The position numbers were made by a program, and so were the translations under genes. From NCBI GenBank assembly GCA_031841125.1, contig CM063113.1, forward strand, positions 40,950,197 to 41,014,196: a DNA stretch of 64,000 nucleotides. The letters run 5' to 3'. The notes below the pieces were generated by a model. The model saw only the letters and a program-made list of their open reading frames with translations, was not told the origin of the DNA and made no database searches. This DNA is from Acanthococcus lagerstroemiae. Lineage: Eukaryota; Arthropoda; Insecta; Hemiptera; Eriococcidae. Of the stretch, positions 10,233 through 20,524 are shown piece by piece (position 1 is the stretch's first letter; each line of letters opens with the position of its first letter).

Positions 10233-10493
10233 CAGGGGTGTAGCCAAGGGAAGGGGGCAAAGAGGGAAAATGTCACCAAGGCACCAGAAATTGAATGTTT
10301 ATGCGAAAATAAGCAATTTTTCGCCTTTAAAACATGTTTTTTCGAAAAATTTTTGCTCGAGCAGTAATTTTATCATCACTTTTATTAAGTAGTTCGGCGG
10401 TTTTTAAAAAATACCTTCAATTTTCGACTCTTTCTCGCTTGAAGATCTAACTTTACCCCCCCCCCCCTTGGGAAAATCCTAGCTACGCCACTG
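10233..10493. mobile_element. hAT-type MITE with 8-bp target duplication
   Basis: The left end is CAGGGGTGTAGCCAAGG and the inverted right end is CAGTGGCGTAGCTAGG. It is flanked by CTACAAGA (10225-10232) and ATACAAGA (10494-10501), an 8-bp duplication with one difference, as expected for hAT elements. Near the right end is a run of ten C residues. At 261 bp it has no coding capacity. The related words AGGGGGTGCTG and CCAGGGAGG around 10160 and 11325 suggest fragments of other elements nearby. Confidence 0.8.
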
Positions 10494-10945
10494 ATACAAG
10501 ATGACGCCATCAAGGATGCTGAACATCTGAACAATCATGAATTATAATAAATTAATAAGACCATGTCATATTTTATTATTTTTGGAGGTACGTTGTTCAA
10601 GCACGAATTCGAAGAAGTTGGAGTCGAATCTTTATCGTCGCATTTTCTGGATTTTACCATAAATTTTTTACAATAAGAACATTGTATTATGTCATAAAAT
10701 TCATAGTCAAAACTGGTGATTCAACTTACCGACCACCCACTGAAAAAAATTGAATATAACGCGCGAAAAAAGGTTATACTTTCACAACGATCAAATTTTC
10801 GAACTTGGAAAGTAAGAAAATTCTATTTCTGTGGACTTATCAAGTTATCAGTTCTCAAACAGCCATTCAGGCATTTTGCCATCGATATTCAAACAATGTG
10901 AACTGAATCGCGAGCCGACCACTGTGTTTGTGAATATATTCTTTT
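10494..10945. other. AT-rich DNA, no supported gene
   Basis: Contains two short plus-strand frames (10716-10901 and the start of 10831-11163) without motifs. The second runs into the SINE and is not a gene. Confidence 0.4.
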
Positions 10946-10950
10946 CCAAT

Positions 10951-11156
10951 GTTGCTCTCAACCCGAGCCCTGAAATCTGCCCTTTCGAGCATATTATCCT
11001 GAAAGACGTTGGTGAGGCTGTTACAGCTGCCTTAACCCTCTGCCCTTTTCGCCGAGAACCCGGCCTACGTCGAAATGTAGCGAGTTGCTACGTGGGCTCA
11101 AACCCGGGGCCTCCGGATTCCGAGACCAGCACGCTATTCACTCGGCCAACCAGACC
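10951..11156 (-). mobile_element. tRNA-derived SINE, copy 1
   Basis: It is read on the minus strand from 11156. It begins GGTCTGGTTGGCCGAGTG, with a pol III A box TGGCCGAGTG, and about 60 bases later has a degraded B box GGTTTGAGCCC. The tRNA-like head is followed by a non-tRNA body containing CTACATTTCGACGTAGG and GGCTCGGGTTGAGAG. The 5-bp repeat CCAAT flanks it (10946-10950 and 11157-11161). The body matches copy 2 at 17010-17229 along its length. The B box has drifted from consensus, so this copy is probably inactive. Confidence 0.85.
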
Positions 11157-11488
11157 CCAATAGGTCACATGTAAAGAATGACAAACACACGATTCGTCTT
11201 TCTTTCAAAGAAAAAACAGTGTTGCCAAGTTTATAAACATTAAACTGTAGCGGAAAGAAAGTTTTGAACAAAATTAGCGAGAAAAATATAAGGAATTCGT
11301 TATTTTATTCATGAAAGTTTACCAGGGGGTGCTGTTACCAGGGAGGCTCAGCACCCCATAGCAGAGCATCCCCTAGCACCCCTCTGGCTACGGACCTGAG
11401 ACAAATGAACAGTTAAGTGAATCGAAATCAAACTTTGTAGCCTGCTGTTGAATTCTTGAATATAATGAAGAGATTCATCTTGAGAATG
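11157..11488. other. fragments of hAT-like MITE ends
   Basis: Around 11325-11400 the words CCAGGGGGTGCTG, CAGCACCCCATAG and GCACCCCTCTGGCTACGGACCTG look like an internal inverted repeat plus a right terminus (reverse complement CAGGTCCGTAGCCAGAGGGG) of a MITE. The left end was not found. No gene is seen. Confidence 0.4.
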
Positions 11489-11756
11489 TATATGTCGAGT
11501 GTCTCATGCACACTTGACCTAAGCGCCATTTTGACGAAAAATGAGTTTAATACATATTCTTATAGATCTCAATGCCCTCTATCGGGCTACACTCGCAAAT
11601 GACGAATTACCTCCTTTTTTAGCCCGCTATACGGCGTAAAGGATTTAAGCCACGTATATAACACAACGTTATTTAATTCTCAAATCGCTCTCCTGAAAAA
11701 AAAAAAAAAAAGTTTTTGTCACTTAGGTCAAGTGTGCATGAGACACTCGATGTATA
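11489..11756. mobile_element. foldback MITE with 35-bp terminal inverted repeats
   Basis: The arm at 11489-11523 is the reverse complement of 11722-11756 with two mismatches (core GAGTGTCTCATGCACACTTG). The centre is AT-rich and contains a run of 14 A residues at about 11697-11711. At 268 bp it has no coding capacity. It abuts a second foldback element, and the second insertion appears to have gone in at the right edge of this one. Confidence 0.85.
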
Positions 11757-11758
11757 AG

Positions 11759-11904
11759 TAAGGCGGCTCTATGGGGAGGTATAACGGGCAGCCATTTTGA
11801 TTGCAAGAAAAGCATGTATACGATTTCTCATTCTCAACACGAGGTATGTTTATTTCTTGCAATCAAAATGGCTGTCCGTTATACCTCCCCTTAGAGCCGC
11901 CTTA
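11759..11904. mobile_element. 146-bp foldback MITE with 7-bp flanking repeat
   Basis: The 52-bp arms 11759-11810 and 11853-11904 are reverse complements with two mismatches (outer end TAAGGCGGCTCTA). Only 42 bp lie between them. GTATAAG occurs directly outside both ends (11752-11758 and 11905-11911). On single-stranded DNA or RNA this would fold into a very long stem. Confidence 0.88.
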
Positions 11905-11911
11905 GTATAAG

Positions 11912-13007
11912 TTGCGATAGATTGTTTCTCTGTTTTTTGGTCATTTTATGCCAATGCTGAAATACATAGTTATAACGAACACGTACTTCCAATGTTCTCA
12001 AAACTGGATGCCAGTTAACAAGTTTTGATAGTAGTAGTGATAATCTCGGTTATGCCTATTCAAATTGTAAACTTTATTTGAATCGAAATAAATTCCACCT
12101 TTGTCTTTAGCGTATGAAGAATTACAACTTCCTAAGATGCCACCTGAATTGTTTGGAATTGATTGAAGAGTACGGTATCTTCCTGTTAATAGAGAGGTAA
12201 GTTATAGAGCTGCGCGACTGCAGTCTGCAGCTTTGCAATTTGAAGGTGTTGTCGGCCCTCTTCGAGTAGCGAAGTTACTTGTCTCAACATATTTAGGATC
12301 TCGATGAGTTATTCTTGCCTTCTTCCAACAGAGAAGTAATTCGTTGGATACAAGAACAGTGGCTTTGGATAAATCTTAACATCCGATATCCTAAACCTAA
12401 AACAGTACCTTCAGTACATCACCTTTAGAAAGCAACTTTGCACCAGTCATTTTACACTTCACAGCGCAGAGTAAAAAAATCTGCGGGAATGAGCTGACAT
12501 CATCAAAAAATTTTAAGGAGTAAGTAAAACTCGAGGTTGCCTCGATTTGTGTAGAGTAGACAGGGCAGCGAATACCTAAAAACGCCTCGTTCGGTGTTCG
12601 GACCCGATCTGTTGGTTGTCGATCCATCTAAGAATCTCATTTACTCGACATTTTGTAATGGAATACTAGTTACACTCAGAGCAGGGACGTTTCTTGGTGT
12701 GGGGGTGGGGGTCAAGGAGGCATATGGGTTGTTAGTCTGGACTTGAATGCTGCACATTACGCGACAAGTTGTTGGTACAAGTGGAAGGTGAGATCGAGCG
12801 TCGACGAACTACGCGGCAGGACATGCACTGCTAACCGCTTCGCGTTCAGGCGCGCTCGGGCATGTATTTTAAAAACTTTGGTGGACCGCATCGGGTGGAG
12901 GAAGAAAATCAGCGACCGAATCGATGGAACAGCGATAGTTGATATCGGTTAACGCAACGCAAAAGTAGCATCTAATACTATACGAAAGGATTTAAATATG
13001 GCAGGTA
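11912..13007. other. intronic or intergenic DNA downstream of KChIP exon 3
   Basis: This lies in the expected intron following the EF-hand 3 exon of the minus-strand KChIP gene. It holds the phrase GACTGCAGTCTGCAGC at 12219-12234, which recurs in the 18-20 kb cluster. It also holds a truncated copy of an hAT-MITE left end near 12684 (CAGGGACGTTTCTTGG). A plus-strand candidate exon (12111-12196) is discussed in the findings. The EF-hand 4 exon was looked for on the minus strand and not found. Confidence 0.4.
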
Positions 13008-13013
13008 GCTTAC

Positions 13014-13175
13014 TTGACACTTTTTGCCCATTAATTCGTGAACAGAAAAAACGATTTTCTCTAGTTCCGATCTAGTGATGCAACCGTCGCCATTCAGGTC
13101 GTATAGTTTGAAAGCCCAGCGTAATTTTTCGTATATCGAACCTCTCAATATCGTTGAGAGAGTAGTTAATAAATC
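13014..13175 (-). CDS. KCNIP: KChIP-like calcium sensor, exon with EF-hand 3
   Basis: This 162-bp phase-0 exon encodes 54 residues. It is preceded on the minus strand by TTTGTTTCAG and followed by the donor GTAAGC. It begins with the Asp that closes the EF-hand 2 loop. It then has LLTTLSTILRGS, EKLRWAFKLYDLNGDG and the canonical EF-hand 3 loop DLNGDGCITRSE (acidic or polar ligands at 1, 3, 5 and 9, Glu at 12), and ends HELMGKKCQ. The helix before EF-hand 3 (EKLRWAFKLYD) matches the KChIP branch of the neuronal calcium sensor family better than frequenin or neurocalcin. KChIPs bind Kv4 potassium channels and report calcium at the plasma membrane; that role is inferred from the family. EF-hand 4 must be encoded beyond 13014. 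Confidence 0.9.
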
Positions 13176-13557
13176 CTGAAACAAAGAAAAAAATATATAC
13201 TTAAGTAAATTCTCCGCTGAAAATGGTCATCGGATAGTTTCGATTGCGTTGTGTATACGATATTTTTTTCAGTCATACATCGATGTATATGAAGCGGCTT
13301 TACGGTATGGTTTTTCTAGAGATAAACCGTATCTTACTTTCTATTAAATATCTATTGATGCCTTCGCTAGGGTCAACTCATGAACTTCCTTAAGCTCGCT
13401 GTGCCCACTTTGGTGTTTCATTAAGCCCGGCTAGTCAGCTCACGTGACCAGTACAACTCTCCACAAGACGAAAGATTGGCAAATCTTGCCCGCCAATGAA
13501 TGTAAGTCACAAAATACATATCTGTAAATAGCTAGGTACGTGTTCGCTGGACAGATC

Positions 13558-13614
13558 TCGTTCTCTCTCTCTTTTTTTCTTCTTCTTCTTCTTCTTCTTC
13601 TTTTTTTTTTTTTT
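13558..13614. repeat. polypyrimidine microsatellite (CT/CTT/T)n
   Basis: About 55 bp of CTCTCT, then TTTTTTTCTTCTTCTTCTTC, then a T run. It has no CDS value; open frames across it on both strands are low-complexity artefacts. Confidence 0.95.
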
Positions 13615-14126
13615 ACACAAAACAGCAGCCCATTGTCGCCATTGTCGTGTGCATCCTCTTCGTCCTTACTGCCGCCGTACCCTGGTCTCACCTTCCGGTA
13701 TTCTTCTCGGGCTCCAGCTGCAGAGCCGACTGTTTCGTGGGGAGCCTTCCTTACTTATGAGGAGTCGTCGCTCATGACCTGCTGTAGATTGCGAGATCTA
13801 CGCGGATGCTGTCCGCTATCTCACGCGCTCGGCGCCCTCCTTAACCCGCATTAATGTGCCGGCGAATTCGATCATCGCTGACCAGTTCGGCAGACAAGCC
13901 AGCATCACATCAACCATCGCGTCGAAAGTGATGTGGCTATCTACAGACGCCTGCCTCGATCACTGCTCATGTGTTGTTCCAAGCAATGCAGCAAAAGATG
14001 AAGTGCTGTGCATCATCCATTTCTGCTGGACAGTGTGAATACTAACTGGATACCTTGTTCTAACGGTTCAAGTAACAGCTGAAACACCCATACCAGGTGG
14101 ACATTCGCGTAAGATGGCACGTCAGC

Positions 14127-15863
14127 TCATTGTACCACCGCAAAAGCCCAAGATCGTGTACTAGCCTCAAGATCCAGCGGCCATGAGCAGGCTCTTGGAG
14201 GCAAGCCCGCCACTCGTGAACCGTTTACGGCCGGATTTCCCTCTTGATTCTTTCCTTTGCTCCTTTCTTTTTTCGATGCGCAGGGGAGAGCTACTGGAAG
14301 CGCTGGAAGAGCGTAGCGCTTTCCCCAGCCAGCAGATCTGAGAAGGCATCCGACCAACTACAAGAGCTGCCTCGTATGCGTAGCGCCGTAGCCGCTAGAC
14401 CCTTCCTGTCTTCTCTGTTATCGCGGAATACTGCGGCTGGCGCCTGATTGGGCGCCCCATAGAGAAAAACTGAATGAAATACTGTCGAGTACAACCTTCT
14501 GCGGCTCTTACTCGACCTCCAGAGGTTCGACATAAGCTAACGTAACGCCTTCAGCGTTCGCTCTGCTTTCTCCGCCGTTGCCTGGAGATGCGGTTTCCAA
14601 CACAACTCGAAGTCCACCATTATCTCCAGATACACTATCCGAGCCTGAAGGAGCACCCCCCAGTTCTGCTAGGTTGAACGGCTGTGGCCTGCCCCGTTCC
14701 CGCCTATTGAAAAAGACGGCTTCTGTCTTCTGAGCAGCCACCTCTAAGCCATTCGTCTGCATCCAACGAGACACCATCTCGATGCTGCTAACTTCCTGCT
14801 TTGACCTCTCCTCTACAAAGAGAAGGGTGTCGTCGGCAAAGCAGATGGTCTGGGCTGCCTTTGCAAGGATGAGCCGCAAAACCCTGTCAAGAGACAAAGG
14901 GTCCTAAGACCGAGCCCTAGGGTACACGCGCTAAGATGATCTCCTGAACCTGGCGACCTTCCACGTCTAGATACGTCATCTTTCTGCCCGCCAGGTAGCT
15001 TCTGATGATTGCTTGATTGCTTGTAAGTACCCTAAAAGATCCCACTCATGCATCACTTTCGGGATACGCTTCCAAAGCATGGTATTGAAAGAATTCCTCA
15101 CATCGGGATCAAGGGCTACGCATAAACCACCATTGCTGTATACCGCGTTGATGATCTTTTCCACATACAACATCTCCTCACTGGTCGACCGACCTGCTCG
15201 AAACCCGTACTCGGATTTCGACAGCCAACCGCTAGGAGCGATATAAGCTTTTATCCGCAAAGCAATAATCTGCGCCGGTAACTTGCCTGTATCACCCAGC
15301 AGACATAGGAGACAGTACGAGGAGGACATGGAGATAGTACAAGGAGGGCATGCCCTCTGGTTTGTTATATTGTCTTTGCAGAGCAGGACCAGCCTTGCTG
15401 TCTAACGTATCGCCGGAAAATGGCTCTCTTCTAGACACCTCGTGAAGCATGTGCCTAGCCATTCCAGCCTCAGCGAGTGCATCAGTTCCCACGCCAGACT
15501 AAGTATGCCATCTGGTCACGAGGCTTTCCTCTTTCCGCTGATACCCACGGCTACTATCAGACCGTAAGCTGCGGCTTCCAGCCGCACATCCTTGTTCTGC
15601 CTGATGAGCTAAAGGGTGGAAACGATTTCCCCCAGCGTCGCTAGCGGTAACCTGGTCATCAGGGAGGAGGGCGGGAGTCGCTGCGGGACCATGTTATATG
15701 GGCAGCCCCATGGATCGTCGTCCACCATCTTCACGAGCTCGGACCACTTGTCCGCCTTCGCTCTCTTGACGGCTGCGCGCAGTGCTTTCTTGATAGCCAT
15801 CCACTCGGCATTCGCCTCCTCAGCATCGTCAGTTCGAGAGGTTCTCTCTCCAGCCTTCACCAT
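14127..15863 (-). pseudogene. decayed R1-like non-LTR retrotransposon, ORF2 RT region
   Basis: Several minus-strand frames together follow the order of an R1-type ORF2. At 15863-15609 is the linker before the reverse transcriptase (ALRAAVKRAKADKW, then DPWGCPYNMVPQRLP). At 15329-14976 are the RT fingers and palm (KSEYGFRAGRSTSEE, ALDPDVRNSFNTMLW). At 14897-14508 is the catalytic box FADDTLLF, then NGLEVAAQKTEAVFF. At 14533-14291 is the thumb region (RRRLYSTVFHSVFLYGAP). Frameshifts and stops separate these blocks, and the endonuclease and Gag ends are absent. It sits in the KChIP intron in the same orientation as the gene. It cannot encode a working protein. Confidence 0.88.
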
Positions 15864-16879
15864 CTCTCTCTCAAACCGAGCTGCTCATTCTCGTAAATTG
15901 TTATTTCAAACCACTCGAATAAACAAACACGTAGGTACTTGAAGCCTTCAATGTGATTAAATGATTAAAGTTGAAGATTTTCTGCGGTAAAACTGGACTG
16001 TAAGACGTAAAAATAAAATCGTTAATTTTTCTAAAAATTGGCGAATTTCAATGAAACGTGATTTAGGGTGGAGAAGATGAGTAGTTGCCGATATTGTGCA
16101 GGTACACGAATAGTCGGCTTTAGGTAATATGCGCCGTGGAAGAAAATAATAAATTACAAAGCGCTTTCTGTCCTCAAAAACAGACTTTCTATTCATTGTG
16201 CGGTTCTTGTCTTTCTTTTTTCCTGTTTTTCTTTTTCTATAATAGTTTTCCTTGTTCCATTCTGAATTATGCCTCAAGACTAATTTCGAAATGAATATAA
16301 AGTATGTCTTTATCAAAAGAGCCGACTTTGTTGGTATGGAGTTGGGGGAGGAGATTATACTATAGACGAAATTACATTTCAGATGAGACCTTAACCAGCT
16401 CTGTAGCGTTACAGAAATATATTTTTTCGGATTTTTGAAGTTGAGGTGAGAAAAACACGTTTGAAAGTTGTCAAAGTGATAACGAGTGAGAACTTCCTAT
16501 GAGAAAAACCCCGGATCGACAACCTGGGCCCTTTTTGTTTCCGCGCATTTCATACCCTGGAGAAAAAACGAAGTGAGGCATCAAAAAACGGCAAAGTGGG
16601 AGTGATTGAGCCGGGTTCCTGCTATAAGAGTATTTAAAACGCTCAAAAGCCAAAAATCGATTTTTGGTAGAAATTCAGAAAACGGCTGTACAGTTAAAAC
16701 TAAGATCGACCGCAAGCGGGCCCTTTCCATAGAGACGTACTATATCCGTATTTCATTGACACTTCGAAAAATCAGATTTTTCAAACTCGCACAGACACTT
16801 CCGAACTACCTACTTATTTTTAATTAGCACAAGATTTTTCATAGTCCATAATCCCTTCAGATTTGTAGAATTAATTCAA
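15864..16879. other. intron DNA without recognisable features
   Basis: Contains a 119-codon minus-strand frame (15957-16316), rich in Lys and Arg in its amino half, with no motif. No terminal repeats or element ends were recognised. Confidence 0.4.
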
Positions 16880-17335
16880 TTTTTTTAGACTTGCTTACCA
16901 CTCCTTGAGCACTTCAAAATCTTGCATACATTTGTTCAAGACTATTCTCAACATTTCCAGATTTCTTCGGGACTTATCGAGACGTTTTAAGACTTATTCA
17001 ACACGGGCTCTTTTTCTTCTAACTTTACTTTCAACCCGAGCCCTGGAATCCGCCCTTTCGAGCATTACTTTAGAGACGTCGGGGAGGCTGTTAGGGCTGC
17101 CTTAGCCCTCTTCTCATCTTGCCGAAAAATCAGCCTAGGTCGAAATGTAGCCAGTTTCTACGTAGGTTCGAACCCGGCTGGGACCTCCGGATTCTGAGAT
17201 CAGCGCGCTATCCACTCGGCCAACCAGACCACGGGCTAGGACTCTTGACAGACTTTTTTTTGGGACTCGTTAAGATTTTTCGAGACTCGTTCAGAATTTT
17301 AAAGACGCTTTCAGATTTGACTGTGACTGGTTAAC
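16880..17335. repeat. degenerate GACTT/AGACTC-rich repeat hosting a SINE
   Basis: Words of the type AGACTTATTCA, GGACTCGTTAAGA, CGAGACTCGTTCAGA and AGACGCTTTCAGA recur every 20-25 bp on both sides of the SINE at 17010-17229. This indicates a diverged short-period tandem repeat that was later split by the SINE. Confidence 0.6.
17010..17229 (-). mobile_element. tRNA-derived SINE, copy 2, with 8-bp target duplication
   Basis: It is read on the minus strand from 17229. It starts GGTCTGGTTGGCCGAGTGG, so the A box TGGCCGAGTGG is intact. It then has GGGTTCGAACCT, so the B box GGTTCGAACC is also intact. It ends in an A-rich tail (AAAGTTAGAAGAAAAAGAG). It is flanked by CACGGGCT at 17002-17009 and 17230-17237. 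The tRNA-like head most resembles a Leu/Ser-type tRNA, but no clean cloverleaf or CCA context is present, so it is a SINE and not a tRNA gene. Intact promoter boxes and a clear duplication make it younger than copy 1. Confidence 0.92.
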
Positions 17336-17339
17336 TCGA

Positions 17340-18200
17340 CTTGTTTCAGACCTATGTCAGGAGTACATGATACGCTCCCAAGAATGAACTATCAAAATGT
17401 CTTCCTTCCCCCTCAGCACATCAATACACAGAAAACTTCTCTTTTTTCATTCATTCGTTCTTTCTCTTTTAATTTTTTTTCCTTTTTTTTTCATTTCTAC
17501 TGTCTTCCCTTTTTCCTTTCATTCTTCAGATTTTTCTCTATATACCTCGCTTTTTTAAGGGTCTCTTAGCTCCAAAAAACATTTGGTTTTACTATTTGCG
17601 TCATAGGTGTATCGTTATGAGTGCAAAAATTTTCAGTAATTCATCTTCATGAAAGTGTTACCCCGTAGCACTGATTTCGACCCTGACATAAAATACTCTT
17701 TTGGTTACGTGAAAGTTTGGCACTTGATGTACCTCTCGTGATCAACGTAGAAAACGGATGAGTCTTAACGCGGCATTATTCAATAGAGAGTAATATTGAT
17801 TTTGACCGTAGGTTCGAAAATAGGATATCACACGTTGAAAGTGAAAACTACAAGAATTACTCGAGAAAAACACGACGTAAGAATGAAAAGTAAAATGAGA
17901 ATAGTATCCAGGTACATACAATATTGCGATACGATAGTTTTTTAAACGAATGCGCGAGAAGAAAAAAAAAAAAGATTTTAAATGCGAGTTACCGAGGCCC
18001 GAGTAAGTTACCGAAAGATTATAGTAGCGTAGGGTCATTTTTTATTTCACATTTTGCCCGGCGTGAAAAAAACAAAACAAAAAAAAACATAGTTTTAAAT
18101 CACTTGCTGAAAACAAATAAAAAAAGAGCAGAAAGTAGCTATGTACTTTACGTAGATACGAAACTTTTTCTATAAACGTAATTTTGACATTTTCGTATCT
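17340..18200. other. intron DNA, T-rich, no supported feature
   Basis: Holds a C- and T-rich stretch at 17430-17530 and A-rich stretches near 17960 and 18070. The open frames are low complexity. No element ends were recognised. Confidence 0.4.
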
Positions 18201-20112
18201 TTGCTTTCGCACATGGAGAAAATTTCAAAAAACGTTACTTTAGCGCCCGTAACGCTCCCTAACACGAATTCAGTGGTTGACATTCCCATGGAAGTTTATG
18301 TACTTTTCTTCCAGCCATGGGTATACTTGAGCGAAAACTGTAACTCCAGCCGCGGGCTCATTGATCTTGATCTTTGGTGCGCCCTGCGCGACTACAGTTC
18401 TTCTTTTCGCTTCTCATTTCTAGCTCAGTTCAGCTCACAGTTCTTTAGCTCTTCATAGTGAAAATTAGGTTCAGTGGTGACATTTCCATTTTTTTCCAGC
18501 CTTGGGTACCCCTGAGCGAAAACTGTAACGCTCTCCCGACACGAATTCAGTGATCGACATTTGCTGGGCCCTGCGGGACTACAGTCTGCAGCCGTGTTGT
18601 TAATAAAAAAATTTTCCATGCTCCCCGAAACGAAGCCAGTCCGTATGATTTAGCTCTTCATGGTCACAATTCAGTTCAGTGGTTCAAATGGAAATTTTTA
18701 TTTCTTTCAGCCATCTTCAGTATTTAATAGAAATTTTCATGGATATTTATTTATTAGGGTAGGATCAGGTCGAATTATTTATTAATTCTTCCAGGGATTT
18801 TTTTTTGACATTTTCATGTCTTGGCTTTGGCACATAAACGAGAAAAAAACGTTACATTTTGAGCGTTACTTCTGAGGCGAGAATCGAAATCACGCTCCCC
18901 CCTACACAAAGCCAGTCCGTATGATTTAGCTCTTCATGGTGACAATTCAGTTCAATGATTGACATTTCCATGGAAATTTATTTTTCTTCTAGTCATCGGT
19001 ATACTCGAGCAAGAACCGTAAACGCTCCCAGGGACGTACCAAAGAGTTTTCCCTGTGTTGGGGGGGGGGGTGTTTACCCTTCAACTTGTTGAATTTTTCC
19101 AACTTGCCTGAGACTGAAATGGTAAATTTTCCCAACTGCTGAGATAAAAATTCTTACGGGGGGGGGGTGTAAGTTGCCCCCTACCCCCTATTGGTACGTC
19201 CCTGAACGCTCCCACCGACACGAAGCCAGTCCGTGTGATTTAGCTCTTCATGACAATTCAGTTCAGTGGCGGTTGACATTTCCATGGAAATTTCTCTTAA
19301 CAACATGGCTGCAGACTGCAGTCGCGCAGCAACAACATCATGTCTTTGCTTTAGCACACAGAAAAAATGTCAAAAAACGTTACTTTAAAGCGTTACTGCC
19401 TCACAAAAAAAACAGCTGATCGAAAACGTTGGCACATAAACACTGCCGGATTTAGGTAGGCTGCCGCTGTGTGCAAAATTTTTCTTGCCGCCCTTGGGAA
19501 CCAGCTGACTTGCACTCAATCAGAAAATCTATTCCCGTCGCACATCAGGCGTATTCTGCTGTGTCTCGATTATATTAGGTATGATATTTTTTTCTTCTTT
19601 TTCAAAATTCGCCGTATTTAAGCATTTGCCGCTTTGTGCAAGTGCACAGTCTGAACCGGTAAATCCCCCGCAGCACATAAATGAAAAAATTGTTACTTTT
19701 TTACCCTAATTTAAAAAATTTCCATGGAAATTTCTATTAACCACGCGGCTGCAAATTGTTTCAGCGTTATCTTCCAGCCATCTCGGGAAACGAAGCCAGC
19801 CCGTATGACTTTTTCTTCCAGCCGTAGGTATACTTGAACTCCGACCCCCCCCCACCTCTACACGAAGCCAGCCCGTGACTTAGCTTCTCATAATTACAGT
19901 TCACTTCAGTGGTTAATATTTCCATGGAAATAGCTATTAACAACGCAGCAGCAGACTGCGGTCGCCCAGCAACAATTTCATTATTTCTTGTCGAGAATCA
20001 AGATGCATGCTTCTTTGCCGCGAGCCTCCTCGAGGAACAAATACAGCGTACAGGGATGTACCGAAGAGTTTTGCGTTTTCCGGGGGGAGGAAAATATTGT
20101 GAAAGTCCCAAC
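18200..20112 (+). repeat. complex cluster of ~250-350-bp diverged direct repeats
   Basis: The words GAAGCCAGTCCGTATGATTTAGCTCTTCATG, CAATTCAGTTCAGTGG, TTGACATTTCCATGGAAATTT, TTCCAGCCATGGGTATACTTGAGC and GACTGCAGTCGCGCAGCAACA recur in this order. They appear at about 18270, 18470-18720, 18890-19020, 19205-19345, 19735-19830 and 19855-19990, with gains and losses between copies. The pattern is an irregular tandem array with a larger composite unit. One copy is split by the MITE at 19029-19204. The sequence around 19440-19675, with GCCGGATTTA-like words at both ends, may be another inserted MITE. Confidence 0.75.
19029..19204. mobile_element. hAT-type MITE with perfect 8-bp target duplication
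   Basis: Its ends are CAGGGACGTACCAA and the inverse TTGGTACGTCCCTG. AACGCTCC flanks it at 19021-19028 and 19205-19212. It is 176 bp long with long G runs near both ends. The target is the repeated word of the 18.2-20.1 kb cluster, so this insertion is younger than the array. A truncated relative (CAGGGATGTACCGAAGAGTTTT) begins near 20053. Confidence 0.92.
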
Positions 20113-20520
20113 TGACTAAACTCAAAAGTTCTAAGTATTAAAGCAAAAAAAAAAAAAAAAAAGAAAGTTGCGACTTGTTGGATTTTTCTAATTGGCTCGA
20201 TTTAAAATTCCCAAGTATCAATAAAACAAAACAAAAAAACCTTTCGACTTACTAGAGTTTCTAAACTTCTCAACTCACTTCCCAAGTATCACAGCAAAAA
20301 AAATTTTAAAAAATTCTGACTTGCTTTCAATATTCAACTGCTCGTCGCAACATTCCTACATGTCGATGAGTCAAGTCAGCTACGTTTCCCCAAGGATTTC
20401 GACGTATCGCTTTTTTTTTTCTTCCATGGTCGATCTCGATTTCTTCCCATAGTTTTTATTTTTATATCTTTTTTATCACAGGTGTCGCTCTCTGGGTGTT
20501 TATGATTTTTCCTAATCTTA
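20113..20520. other. A-rich intron DNA
   Basis: Several A-rich runs follow similar words (AAGTATTAAAGCAAAAAA, AAGTATCAATAAAACAAAAC, AAGTATCACAGCAAAAAAA), suggesting a diverged 50-70-bp tandem repeat. No gene is seen. Confidence 0.45.
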
Positions 20521-20524
20521 TATG

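Noticed and set aside
13440..13854. Open frames on both strands across the CTT repeat
   Set aside because: Lys/Arg runs on one strand and Leu/Phe runs on the other come from the microsatellite.
17150..17229. A tRNA gene on the minus strand
   Set aside because: The A and B boxes are good, but there is no clean cloverleaf, and the same head plus body occurs at 10951-11156 with a target duplication. It is a SINE.
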